DNA of 64,000 nt from JAEZPW01 sp035629075 (lineage in GTDB: Bacteria; Acidobacteriota; Terriglobia; Terriglobales; Acidobacteriaceae): positions 1-64,000 of the forward strand of contig DASPIK010000059.1 of assembly GCA_035629075.1 (NCBI GenBank), in the 5' to 3' direction. Under the pieces are notes generated by a model, which was not told the origin of the DNA, did not search any database, and saw only the letters and a program-made list of their open reading frames with translations. This document shows positions 1 to 8,637 of the stretch, piece by piece. Made by a program: the position numbers and the translations under genes. Position 1 is the stretch's first letter, and the number at the start of each line of letters is the position of its first letter.

Positions 1-2813
1 ATGATGGCGTTCTTTTTCACGATACCGACCAACATGATGAGTCCCACGAATCCGTAGACGTTCAAGTCAGTGACTCTCCACTCGAGCGGCCAGAACGGCT
101 GTCGGAACAACTCCAGCGTAAGCAGCGCGCCGAAGCCTGCAGCAGGCAGACCCGAGAGAATTGTCAGCGGGTGAATAAAGCTCTCGTACAGGATGCCGAG
201 CAGAATGTAAATAACGAGAATGGCCATGATGAGCAGGAGTCCCATCCCTCGGAATGAGGACTCAAAGGCCTGCGCAGTACCCTGGAAGCTGGTCGTGATG
301 CTCTGAGGAAGAATCTGCCGGGAGACGTTGCTTACGTTGTTGACGGCATCGCCGAGTGCAACGTCGGGGCGAAGATTGAAAGACACCGTCACAGCCGGTA
401 GCTGTCCAAGGTGATTGACCGTGAGCGGTCCCACGCTCTTGGTAATTTTGGCGACGGTGCTTAGAGGTACAAGCTGCCCAGTGGAAGAGCGCACATACAA
501 CATCGACAGCGCAGCCGGGTCGAGTTGGTACTGGTCTTCGACCTCAAGCACAACCCGATATGCGTTGGTTGGTGCGTAAATGGTCGAGACCTGGCGCTGA
601 CCGTAGGCCGTGTAGAGCGCGTCTTCGATCTGGTTAGCTGTTAGACCAAGCGTGGAAGCCTTGTCGCGATCGATATCGATGTTGATCTGCGGATTCTTGA
701 TCTGAAGATCGGTAGTGACGTCCTGAAATCCGGGGAGATCGCGCATCGCGGATTCGAGCTTCGGTGCGTAATCGTAAAGTTCCTGCTGATCCGGACTTTG
801 CAGCGTGAACTGATACTGCGACTTCGTCATCTGACCGCCGATACGGATCGGCGGCGGAACCTGCATGTAAGCGTTAATGCCAGGTACTCTTGATACGTGC
901 GGACGGAGGTTTTGGACGATCTGCTGTACTGGCGGACGTTCTTCCCTCGGAACCATGCGAATGAACATGCGCCCCGTGTTGCCGCCACCGACGGACGACA
1001 TGAAATTCTGCAGGTACTTGCCGTCTGGCGAGTTCAAAACCGTACGCACAACTTCAAGCTGGTGCTCCTTCATGCTCTCGAAGGAAATGCCCTGCTGCGC
1101 CTCAGTGGTCGTCATGATCTGACCCTGGTCTTCGTTCGGCAGGAATCCTTTTGGGATCTTGATGAAGAGATACACCGTGCCGACCAACACCATTGCCAGA
1201 ACCACCATTGTCGTGACACGGTGGTGCATGACCTTGATAAGGCTCCAGTCGTAGACTCGCAGCATGCCGTCGAAGAAACGTTCCGAAGCCTGGTACAGCT
1301 TGTTGTGGCTGGTCTCGCGCGCCGGTTTCAAGAAGCGGCTGCACATCATCGGCGTCAAGCTGAGCGAGACGAAGCCCGACACTAGGATGGCGACCGCGAT
1401 GGTAACGGCGAATTCCTGTAACAGCCGACCGAGAATGCCGCCCATGAACAGCACCGGGATAAACACGGCCGCGAGCGAAAGCGTCATGGAGACGATGGTG
1501 AAGCCGATCTCGCGTGAGCCGCGCAAAGCAGCCTGCATCGGCGTTTCGCCCATTTCCATGTGCCGGACGATGTTCTCCAACATAACGATGGCATCGTCGA
1601 CCACGAAGCCCACCGACAGTGTCAGCGCCATTAATGACAAGTTGTCAAGCGAGTAGCCGAGCAGATACATCACCGCAAAAGTGGCGATGATGGAGAACGG
1701 CAGGGCCAGGCTGGGGATGACGGTCGCTGACAGGTTTCGCAGGAACAGGAAGATGACCATGATCACCAGTCCCAGCGAAAGAAGCAGAGTGAACTTCACG
1801 TCATCTACGGATTCGCGAATGGACTGCGATCGGTCGTACAGAATGTTCAGGTCGACTGCCGCCGGCATTTGCGCCCTGAACTGCGGCAGCAATTGCTTGA
1901 TATTGTCCACCACCTGAACAGTGTTGGTCCCAGGCTGACGCTGGATGGCAAGAACGATGGCCCGATTGACCTCGTGTTTATCGTTGATGAACCAGCTAGC
2001 CTGCTTGTCATTTTCTACGCTGTCGAATACCCGGCCGATCTGCTCGAGGCGGATCGGCGAACCGTTGCGGTAGGCAACGATAAGCGGACGGTACTCGTTG
2101 GCGGTGTGCAGTTGGCCATTCGCTTGAACTGTGTATGCCTGATGAGGTCCGTCGAGTGTTCCAGTCGGCAGGTTCGCATTACCGCTCTGGATTGCCCTGG
2201 TTACCTCGTCTATTCCAATCTGACTTGAGGCAAGCTTTTTCGGGTCCAGTTGTACCCGAACTGCGTACTTTTGCGAGCCATAAACGCTGACCTGGGCCAC
2301 GCCGCTGACCATTGAAATGCGCTGCGCCATCATCGTTTCGGCGTATTCGTTTACGTCCGAAAGGCGCATGGTGGGCGAACTCAGTGCCAGGAAGAGAATA
2401 GGAGAATCGGCCGGATTCACCTTCTGAAAAGAAGGTGGAGCCGGCATGTTCTGGGGCAGATCGCGGCCGGCCTTTGAGATCATGGACTGCACGTCCTGAG
2501 CTGCCGCGTCGATGTTGCGATCCAGCGAGAACGTGAGCGTGATGCTAGTGCCGCCAAGCGAACTGCTCGACGTCATCTGGTCGAGACCTGGAATAGTCGA
2601 AAACTGCTTTTCCAGCGGCATTGCCACCGCTGAAGCCATGGTCTCGGGGCTAGCGCCGGGTAGACCAGCGTTGACGGAAATCGTTGGAAAGTCAACGTTG
2701 GGCAGATCACTAACCGGCAGCATTCTGTATGCCGCGATTCCGAAGATCAGAATCGCTAACATGACCAGCGTGGTCATGATGGGACGTTTTATGAAAAGTT
2801 CCGAAATGCTCAT
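1..2813 (-). CDS. RND multidrug efflux permease (HAE1/MdtB-like), C-terminus cut by window edge
   Basis: Inner-membrane proton-driven pump subunit of a tripartite efflux complex. About 937 codons are visible and the frame is still open at base 1. The protein starts MSISELFIKRP, followed by a first membrane helix, as in AcrB/MdtB. The two TM4 acidic residues of the proton relay are seen in VGFVVDDAIVMLENI (Asp406, Asp407). The visible end, GIVKKNAI, matches the conserved start of the TM10-11 region, so roughly the last 100 residues are missing. The gene lies 6 bp behind the adaptor gene and is the third gene of a tetR-adaptor-permease operon. The substrate cannot be told from sequence. Confidence 0.95.
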   Translation of the reverse strand, partial: MSISELFIKRPIMTTLVMLAILIFGIAAYRMLPVSDLPNVDFPTISVNAGLPGASPETMASAVAMPLEKQFSTIPGLDQMTSSSSLGGTSITLTFSLDRNIDAAAQDVQSMISKAGRDLPQNMPAPPSFQKVNPADSPILFLALSSPTMRLSDVNEYAETMMAQRISMVSGVAQVSVYGSQKYAVRVQLDPKKLASSQIGIDEVTRAIQSGNANLPTGTLDGPHQAYTVQANGQLHTANEYRPLIVAYRNGSPIRLEQIGRVFDSVENDKQASWFINDKHEVNRAIVLAIQRQPGTNTVQVVDNIKQLLPQFRAQMPAAVDLNILYDRSQSIRESVDDVKFTLLLSLGLVIMVIFLFLRNLSATVIPSLALPFSIIATFAVMYLLGYSLDNLSLMALTLSVGFVVDDAIVMLENIVRHMEMGETPMQAALRGSREIGFTIVSMTLSLAAVFIPVLFMGGILGRLLQEFAVTIAVAILVSGFVSLSLTPMMCSRFLKPARETSHNKLYQASERFFDGMLRVYDWSLIKVMHHRVTTMVVLAMVLVGTVYLFIKIPKGFLPNEDQGQIMTTTEAQQGISFESMKEHQLEVVRTVLNSPDGKYLQNFMSSVGGGNTGRMFIRMVPREERPPVQQIVQNLRPHVSRVPGINAYMQVPPPIRIGGQMTKSQYQFTLQSPDQQELYDYAPKLESAMRDLPGFQDVTTDLQIKNPQINIDIDRDKASTLGLTANQIEDALYTAYGQRQVSTIYAPTNAYRVVLEVEDQYQLDPAALSMLYVRSSTGQLVPLSTVAKITKSVGPLTVNHLGQLPAVTVSFNLRPDVALGDAVNNVSNVSRQILPQSITTSFQGTAQAFESSFRGMGLLLIMAILVIYILLGILYESFIHPLTILSGLPAAGFGALLTLELFRQPFWPLEWRVTDLNVYGFVGLIMLVGIVKKNAI

Positions 2814-2819
2814 GACGCG

Positions 2820-4019
2820 CTAGTCCTGCTTGAGTGCCTGTTCGTTCTTGCCTGTCTGTTGTGGCGCAGTCGCATTCTGGCCGCCCGGAGTATTGTTGCG
2901 AATCTCCACCTTAGCCCCGGCAACCAACCGGAGTTGCCCGTCGGTGACGACCCTATCGCCGGTCTGAATACCGCCCGTTATGACGGACTCGTTTCCAACC
3001 GTACGGCTCACAGTGACCGGGCGAACTTCCGCCGTGTTGTCTTCGCGAATCACGAAGACGAACTGTCCTTGCTGGCTTGTTTGAACAGCCTGGCTGGGCA
3101 CGGTTGTGACGTTCGGTTCCACAGCGAGCGTCAGAGTCGCGTTAGCGAACTGCCCCGGCCAGAGGCGACGATCTTTGTTCGGGAAGGTTGCCTTCAATTT
3201 GATCGTGCCGGTTTGTCTGTCAACCGCATTGTCGACGAAAGTAAGATTGCCGATTGCCGGGGTGGGATCGTTAGGAACAGTTGCAGCTACCCGCAGTGTG
3301 CCCCGTCCCATATAGCGTTTCACTTCCGAAAGGAACTGCTCCGGTATGGTGAAGGTGACGTAAACGGGCTCGACCTGATTGATAGTCACGATCGGGCTGT
3401 CGGGGTTAGCCTTAGCGATGTTGCCAAGCTGCACCATGAGATTACCGGTGCGGCCGCTGATTGGCGCGTGAATGCTGGTGTACTGCAACTGCACACGCGC
3501 GTTCTGGACCGCAGCCTGATCTGCTTTGACCAAGGCTTCAGAGGCATTCGCCTGAGCCACCATTCGGTCAAGTTGCTGCCGGGCCACCACGCCTTGCTTG
3601 AACAAAGCCTCGTAACGCTCCGCCTCTGCACGATCATTAGCCGCCGTAGCGGAGTCTTTCGCCAGCGTCGCTTCGGCGCGGCGAAGATCTGCGTCCATGG
3701 GCCGGCGGTCGATAGTGAAGAGCAATTGGCCCTTCTTTACGTCCTGCCCTTCACGGAAGTTGACGGACGTAATCTCGCCGGTTACCTGGCTCTTGATGCC
3801 TACTGTGTTGTAAGCCTCGACGGCACCGATTGCGGTGATCTGAAGGGGCACATCTTTCTTCTGAGCCAATGCGATTGTTACTGGAACAGAGCTGGCGGCG
3901 GGTTTCTGTTGCTTCTTGTCGTTTGCGGCGCAGGCTCCCAGAAAGCTTAAGGCGGCGAGAGTCCCGGCCAAGACCACGGCTTTGATAGCGCGCGATTTAT
4001 AAATGCTGGGCAATTTCAT
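2820..4019 (-). CDS. RND efflux periplasmic adaptor (membrane fusion protein, MdtA/AcrA type), lipoprotein
   Basis: A 399-residue adaptor that links the inner-membrane pump to an outer-membrane channel. The N-terminus has a basic start, a hydrophobic stretch and a lipobox LGAC with Cys30, so it should be a lipoprotein anchored in the inner membrane. Behind it come a lipoyl-like half motif (VTGEITSVNFREGQDVKKG, about 80-98), an alpha-helical hairpin rich in Ala/Glu/Arg (about 110-175), the second lipoyl half with APISGRTG, and a beta-barrel/membrane-proximal domain. Its ATG shares one base with the tetR stop (TAATG), which suggests translational coupling. The pump gene follows after 6 bp. Confidence 0.95.
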   Translation of the reverse strand: MKLPSIYKSRAIKAVVLAGTLAALSFLGACAANDKKQQKPAASSVPVTIALAQKKDVPLQITAIGAVEAYNTVGIKSQVTGEITSVNFREGQDVKKGQLLFTIDRRPMDADLRRAEATLAKDSATAANDRAEAERYEALFKQGVVARQQLDRMVAQANASEALVKADQAAVQNARVQLQYTSIHAPISGRTGNLMVQLGNIAKANPDSPIVTINQVEPVYVTFTIPEQFLSEVKRYMGRGTLRVAATVPNDPTPAIGNLTFVDNAVDRQTGTIKLKATFPNKDRRLWPGQFANATLTLAVEPNVTTVPSQAVQTSQQGQFVFVIREDNTAEVRPVTVSRTVGNESVITGGIQTGDRVVTDGQLRLVAGAKVEIRNNTPGGQNATAPQQTGKNEQALKQD

Positions 4020-4702
4020 TAGTGTTCCTTTTCCGATTTGGCGGACGCAGGGTCCTGGTGCTTCACGCTCGCCGCCTCGGAATCTTTTCTGGGCAACATT
4101 CCATTGAGCCAGATGTCCACCAGGCTTTCCGCCACAGCAGACCTATCCAGCTTCAGGTACTTCTTCCCGCCGAAAAGCTCTTGGATCATGTAGTGATAAA
4201 CGAGCATACCCAGAAAAGAACGCGCCGCTATGAGCGGATCGACTTTCCGGAAAGTGCCATCGGCTATGCGCTCACGAATGTATTCGCTGAGCTTCTCGTA
4301 CACTTCCGCAATATGCGTCTGAAAAAAGCGGTGCGAAAGGCGATGGTTCTCGAGGGCGCTAAAAAGCAACAACCGGCCTAAACGATCATCCTCTTCGCGT
4401 CTTCGAAGAAAATCTTCGGCTATGTTCAAGAAGACGCTGCGCTGGTCCGCGTTCGACCTGAGCTGGGCTTCGAGATGTGAGCGCCCCTTGCCGAGGCGGC
4501 ACTGGTGCTCGATGACGGCCCAGTAAAGCTCTTCCTTACTTGGAAAATGCCGAAAGATGATGGCTTCGTTAACGCGCGCCTTCTCGGCAATCTGCCGCGT
4601 CGTCGTGCCCTCATACCCCTGACGGGCGAACAGATCCGTCGCGGTTTCCAGGATCTGGTTCCGCCGGTCCTCCGCACTGAATCTGACGTGAGACGTCGCC
4701 AT
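4019..4702 (-). CDS. TetR/AcrR family transcriptional regulator of the RND operon
   Basis: A 227-residue TetR-family repressor. The helix-turn-helix lies at about residues 12-60, with the typical ILETATDLFARQGYEG, TTRQIAEKARVNEAIIFRHF and SKEELY elements. The rest is a helical ligand-binding domain. It is the first gene of the RND operon. A perfect 16-bp palindrome ends two bases before the start codon and overlaps a good promoter, so autoregulation, and with it control of the pump, is likely (inference). There is no Shine-Dalgarno sequence in front of this ATG; the message would be almost leaderless. The ligand is unknown. Confidence 0.93.
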   Translation of the reverse strand: MATSHVRFSAEDRRNQILETATDLFARQGYEGTTTRQIAEKARVNEAIIFRHFPSKEELYWAVIEHQCRLGKGRSHLEAQLRSNADQRSVFLNIAEDFLRRREEDDRLGRLLLFSALENHRLSHRFFQTHIAEVYEKLSEYIRERIADGTFRKVDPLIAARSFLGMLVYHYMIQELFGGKKYLKLDRSAVAESLVDIWLNGMLPRKDSEAASVKHQDPASAKSEKEH

Positions 4703-4704
4703 AT

Positions 4705-4720
4705 GTAAGTAATTACTTAC
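4705..4720. promoter_or_regulatory. Perfect 16-bp palindrome, candidate TetR operator
   Basis: The sequence GTAAGTAATTACTTAC is identical to its own reverse complement. It sits two bases upstream of the tetR ATG and overlaps the -10 element and expected start site on the minus strand. TetR-family repressors commonly bind such palindromes in their own promoters. Its role as the operator is inferred from position and symmetry. Confidence 0.75.
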
Positions 4721-4748
4721 TCTAGTGCCAGGAAGCAGCAGTAGTCAA
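4719..4748 (-). promoter_or_regulatory. Sigma-70-type promoter of the tetR-RND operon
   Basis: Reading the minus strand, TTGACT (4748-4743) and TAGAGT (4724-4719) are separated by 18 bases. The predicted start point falls inside the 16-bp palindrome, leaving only about 10 bases before the tetR ATG. Confidence 0.55.
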
Positions 4749-5078
4749 CCGAACTCCCGTCCTATGTCACAGAAACAAAAGGCAAACGTGCAAAACTGGC
4801 TGGTGGGCGCGCATTTCGCATAGCGCCAACAGGTGCTTACCTACATAGACGCACATTGAGGCAATCGGTTTGAGGAAATCGAGAGTGGAAACCTCGTCCT
4901 AGTCTCAAGATGGAACAATCGCCTTGGCGCCTTCGATGTTCGTTGCGCCAGGGCGAAGTTTCGTAAAGCCGGGATGATGACGAAACGGGCAGTCCCAATA
5001 ATCTCCGAATCGCGAGCCGATGAATTTGTGGGAACGAAGGAGCTTCTCTGGACGTACAAACGCTTGAGGCACAAGCCC
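4749..5078. other. Intergenic region upstream of the permease cluster
   Basis: About 330 bases between the divergent tetR promoter and the first permease start. An open frame from an ATG at 4974 runs into the permease, but its first 35 residues are not alike to any permease N-terminus and are probably untranslated leader. No clear gene, hairpin or repeat was seen. Confidence 0.5.
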
Positions 5079-6332
5079 GTGAACATCCTGGACATAGTAC
5101 GACAGACACTCTCAACTTTCAGGGCGCACAAAATGCGCAGTTTCCTGACTATGTTCGGGATCGTGTGGGGTATTGCATCGGTCATCATTCTTGTCGGGCT
5201 GGGTATTGGCTTCAATCGCGACCAGCGAGAACGCTGGAAAGCGCTCGGCACTGATCTGGTAGTTGTGTGGGGCGGCCGAACAAGTGCGCAAGCAGGAGGT
5301 CTGGCGGCCGGTCGCGAGATTAGACTGACGATCGATGATGCCCGACTGATCAAGTCCGAATGCTACCTGATCAAGCACGTCAGCCCTGAGTTGCGTCGAT
5401 CACTGCCTGAGGTTAGCGAGTTCAATTCAGCCAACCGCTCCGTCGTAGGCATCTGGCCCGAGTACCAGTCGTTCCGTTCCATCGAGGCCGCTGAGGGCCG
5501 CATTTTGTCTGCACAGGACGAAGTTTACATGAACCGAGTCGCCGTGCTCGGGTACAGCACTCGAAAGCAACTTTTTCCCGGCCAGCCCGCGGTCGGAGCA
5601 ACACTGAGCATTCGTGGCATGCCTTACACCGTGATCGGAGTCATGCCAAAGAAGAAGCAGAACTCCGACTATTCCGGTCGTGATGACGAACAGATCTTCA
5701 TCCCGTATTCCGCTATGGCGCGCGATTTCCCGCCACCGGAGAAAGCCGGCGTGGTCCGCGGATACTTGGACAACATCGTTCTGCAAGTCGCCAATCCGCA
5801 GGAGCATGTGGAGGCCATAGCGCAGGTGCGGCGCGTGTTAAGCCGTGTTCACCACTTTGAACCGGACGACAAAGATGCCCTGTTCATCTTCGACACGGTT
5901 GAGATTTCGACGATGATCTTTCGAATTTTCGACGTGATGACGATCTTTTTCGGCGCGGTGGCGGTCACGACGCTTTGCCTGGGAGGGATTGGGGTCATGA
6001 ATATCATGCTGGTCGCCGTGACCGAACGCACAAGCGAAATCGGAGTGCGGAAGGCGCTCGGCGCACGCGACCGCGACATCATGCGGCAGTTCCTAGCGGA
6101 ATCTGCAAGTTTGACAACAATCAGCGGACTCATAGGTTTCGCAGTCGGAGCTGGGGTATGCGCATTGCTGAACTCACTGCCCATGCCGGAGTTCTTTCCG
6201 CATCCGGTGGTCTCGCCAACATCCATAGTGGCGTCGATTCTTACGCTCGGGGTCGTGACGATTGGTGCCGGCATGTACCCAGCAAGGCGAGCGGCTGATC
6301 TTACCCCAGTCGATTCGTTGCGGTATGAGTAG
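5079..6332 (+). CDS. MacB-like ABC transporter permease (MacB_PCD + FtsX), no ATPase domain
   Basis: A 417-residue inner-membrane permease. It has one N-terminal helix (MRSFLTMFGIVWGIASVIILVGL), a large periplasmic MacB_PCD core (about residues 45-270) and three C-terminal FtsX helices that include the conserved GGIGVMNIMLVAVTERT and EIGVRKALGAR. I chose the GTG at 5079. It has GAGG nine bases upstream, and it places the conserved ArgSer of the first helix 21 residues from the start, exactly as in the sister gene at 7314. An in-frame ATG at 4974 would add 35 unusual residues. No ATP-binding subunit is fused or adjacent. The DUF4097 gene follows after 24 bp. Confidence 0.88.
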   Translation: MNILDIVRQTLSTFRAHKMRSFLTMFGIVWGIASVIILVGLGIGFNRDQRERWKALGTDLVVVWGGRTSAQAGGLAAGREIRLTIDDARLIKSECYLIKHVSPELRRSLPEVSEFNSANRSVVGIWPEYQSFRSIEAAEGRILSAQDEVYMNRVAVLGYSTRKQLFPGQPAVGATLSIRGMPYTVIGVMPKKKQNSDYSGRDDEQIFIPYSAMARDFPPPEKAGVVRGYLDNIVLQVANPQEHVEAIAQVRRVLSRVHHFEPDDKDALFIFDTVEISTMIFRIFDVMTIFFGAVAVTTLCLGGIGVMNIMLVAVTERTSEIGVRKALGARDRDIMRQFLAESASLTTISGLIGFAVGAGVCALLNSLPMPEFFPHPVVSPTSIVASILTLGVVTIGAGMYPARRAADLTPVDSLRYE

Positions 6333-6356
6333 CGGAATATCAGGAGGACCACTCAC

Positions 6357-7280
6357 ATGCTTTTTCGTCGACTAGCAATAATCTCAACATTGCTGCTCAC
6401 CGCCATCGCGGTTCCTGCAGCCGCATTCGGCGCGGTTCGCGGCGGTTTCCAGCGTACCCTCAAAGTAACCGGCCCGGTTGATCTTCAGGTACTCACCCAT
6501 TCTGGCGATGTTGTCGTGCGCACGGGTCCGGCAGGATCCGTGACGATCAATGCGAAGATCCACGTAACCACAGGGTTCTTTTTCGGTCCGCGCGTCAGTG
6601 ATGAACAGGTCAGGCAAGTCGAGCAGAATCCTCCGATTCGCCAGACCGGCAACCTGGTGAAGATCGACTATCCGCCCGTTCGAAATATGGCGATTTCCTA
6701 CGACATCACTGTCCCAGCAGACACTCGCTTACGTGGAACTTCGGGCTCCGGCAACCAGGAGGTGCGCGGCCTGAGAGGCGATGTTGATCTGCGTGCCGGG
6801 TCAGGCGACATGCAACTCGACGACATTACTGGCGCGGTGCGGGTTGAAACCGGTTCGGGCAACATCGTGGGCAATCGCCTTGGGGGAGCGCTTCAAGCGC
6901 GTGCCGGCAGTGGGGACATACGCGCGAATCTCGCTGGACAGGGTAACGTGCGGGTCAATACAGGTTCCGGAAACGTCGAAGTACGAGGCATCAACGGCAG
7001 CGCCACGGTCGACACCGGAAGCGGAGACATCAATGCCGACGGACAGCTAAGAGGCGATTGGGCCATCCGCGCCGGTTCCGGGAACGTACGCCTCACTCTG
7101 CCTCGCGGTGCTTCGTTCAACGTGGAGGTATCCACGGGCTCTGGCGATATCAACATGAACCACCCTGTAAATACCGCTCAGGGACAAGCAAAAAGGCCGC
7201 GCAACATCTCGGGAAAAGTTGGCAATGGCGGGCCGGTGCTTCGCGTACGTACCGGTTCCGGTGACATAGACGTGTACTGA
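6357..7280 (+). CDS. Secreted DUF4097-type beta-solenoid protein
   Basis: A 307-residue protein with a signal peptide (hydrophobic 7-26, Ala-rich end). From residue 130 to the end the chain repeats GSG followed by N or D about every 18-19 residues: nine copies, at 130, 148, 166, 184, 203, 221, 240, 261 and 300. This regular turn motif is typical of the putative-adhesin DUF4097 family and predicts a right-handed beta-solenoid in the periplasm or on the surface. A strong ribosome site (AGGAGG) lies before the ATG. It sits between two MacB-like permease genes in the same direction, so it may work with them. Its molecular function is not known. Confidence 0.85.
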   Translation: MLFRRLAIISTLLLTAIAVPAAAFGAVRGGFQRTLKVTGPVDLQVLTHSGDVVVRTGPAGSVTINAKIHVTTGFFFGPRVSDEQVRQVEQNPPIRQTGNLVKIDYPPVRNMAISYDITVPADTRLRGTSGSGNQEVRGLRGDVDLRAGSGDMQLDDITGAVRVETGSGNIVGNRLGGALQARAGSGDIRANLAGQGNVRVNTGSGNVEVRGINGSATVDTGSGDINADGQLRGDWAIRAGSGNVRLTLPRGASFNVEVSTGSGDINMNHPVNTAQGQAKRPRNISGKVGNGGPVLRVRTGSGDIDVY

Positions 7281-7313
7281 TAACGGCATTCATATTCGGC
7301 AGAGGGCAAACCC

Positions 7314-8570
7314 ATGTTGCTCCAAGAACTCATCAGCCAGGGCTGGCAGTCGTTAACGCGGAACAAATTGCGGTCAGCGCTCACGATGCTCGGCATCATC
7401 TGGGGCCTGGTTTGCGTAGTTACGCTGCTGGCCTATGGCGAGGGTGTAGGCGGCACGATTCACAAGGCTCTCTCGAATATGAGTAGCGGCATTCTGATCC
7501 TGCGAGGCGGGCAGACCAGTATGCAGGCAGGCGGGCAGCGGTCCGGTCGCAGGATCAACCTGGAGTACGAAGACGTCGAAGCACTCCGGCAGGAGGTTCC
7601 ATTACTGCGCTATGTAAGCGCCGAGTTTGACTCCGATTTCGGCTACAAGGTCGGCACACGCATGGTCTCGATCGGGACCCGCGGGATCGAGATGAACTAC
7701 GACAAGATGCGCCGGCTTACGATCGAAGACGGTCGTATGTTCAACGAGAGCGACTTTGCCGAGCATCGCCGCGTGGTGGTTTTCGGTGCTGATGCAGCAC
7801 GAAGGGCTTTCCAGGGCGCCCCGGCAATCGGGCAAACTGTAAGTATTAGCGGTCTGAGTTTCGAAGTCATCGGCGTCCTGAAGAAAAAGGTCCAGGACTC
7901 GATGTATTACGGCCCGGATAACGAGCAGGCCTTCATACCCTTTGGCACTTTGCGGGATCTTAGGAACATCAAGGATCCACAGATGATCCTGGTCCAGCCG
8001 ATCACACCTGAACTTAACAAAGACGCGCTGGAAGCTGCACGCGCCGTACTCGCGAGGCGTCACCACTTCAACCCAAAGGACGACAAAGCGGTTACGGATT
8101 GGGACACGATCGAGGACCAAGCCGATGTGAGGAACCTGCAACTTGCCATGTCCACCGTGCTCGGCATTATCGGCGCATTGACGCTCGGAGTAGGCGGGGT
8201 CGGGGTGATGAACATCATGCTGGTGTCCGTCACGGAGCGCACCCGCGAAATCGGTCTACGCAAAGCATTAGGGGCAAGGCCGCGCGACATCCTCCGCCAG
8301 TTCCTGCTGGAAGCGCTCGTGCTTACGTTCATCGCGGGAATCATCGGCATGGCGCTATCGCTGGTTGTGACTTGGGCGGTGCCTCCCATGCCGCTCTATA
8401 GCCAGTTCTACAAGACAGCGAACCACGAGGGCGACATCTTCCTGCACGCGTCTGGCACCGTCATGTTCGTCTCTTTCGCTATTCTCAGCTTCGTCGGAAT
8501 AACCTCGGGCTTCTGGCCAGCACTCAAGGCCGCGCGCTTGAATCCGATTGAGGCCTTACGATACGAATGA
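7314..8570 (+). CDS. MacB-like ABC transporter permease, no ATPase domain
   Basis: A 418-residue permease of the same family as the gene at 5079. It has an N-terminal helix after KLRSALTMLGIIWGL, then the motif TSMQAGGQRSG shared with other permeases in this window, a periplasmic core with the FEVIGVLKKK strand, and C-terminal FtsX helices with GVGGVGVMNIMLVSVTERTREIGLRKALGARPRD split over two helices. It ends in NPIEALRYE, the usual C-terminus. GAGG precedes the ATG by about nine bases. It is probably co-transcribed with DUF4097 and the first permease. The energising ATPase is not in the window. Confidence 0.92.
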   Translation: MLLQELISQGWQSLTRNKLRSALTMLGIIWGLVCVVTLLAYGEGVGGTIHKALSNMSSGILILRGGQTSMQAGGQRSGRRINLEYEDVEALRQEVPLLRYVSAEFDSDFGYKVGTRMVSIGTRGIEMNYDKMRRLTIEDGRMFNESDFAEHRRVVVFGADAARRAFQGAPAIGQTVSISGLSFEVIGVLKKKVQDSMYYGPDNEQAFIPFGTLRDLRNIKDPQMILVQPITPELNKDALEAARAVLARRHHFNPKDDKAVTDWDTIEDQADVRNLQLAMSTVLGIIGALTLGVGGVGVMNIMLVSVTERTREIGLRKALGARPRDILRQFLLEALVLTFIAGIIGMALSLVVTWAVPPMPLYSQFYKTANHEGDIFLHASGTVMFVSFAILSFVGITSGFWPALKAARLNPIEALRYE

Positions 8571-8637
8571 GAGCCGAGCCGCGGTGTGCGGGTCGGCTTG
8601 ACTTCGCAACTCGCTCACAGCACACTCTCGTGTACGC

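Noticed and set aside
2859..3950. Long plus-strand open frame (363 codons) opposite the RND adaptor
   Set aside because: It is fully antisense to a clearly recognised gene, has no domain likeness, and fits the usual mirror of a GC-rich coding frame.
4974..5078. Longer N-terminus for the first permease from ATG 4974
   Set aside because: The additional 35 residues are unlike other permease starts; the GTG at 5079 has a ribosome site and keeps the conserved distance to helix 1.
6744..7280. Tandem DNA repeat or CRISPR-like array
   Set aside because: The periodicity is in the protein (GSG turns); the DNA units differ in sequence and have no spacers.
8571..8637. SAM riboswitch upstream of the SAM hydrolase-like gene
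   Set aside because: Only 67 bases separate it from the permease stop, and I saw no SAM-I type conserved core.
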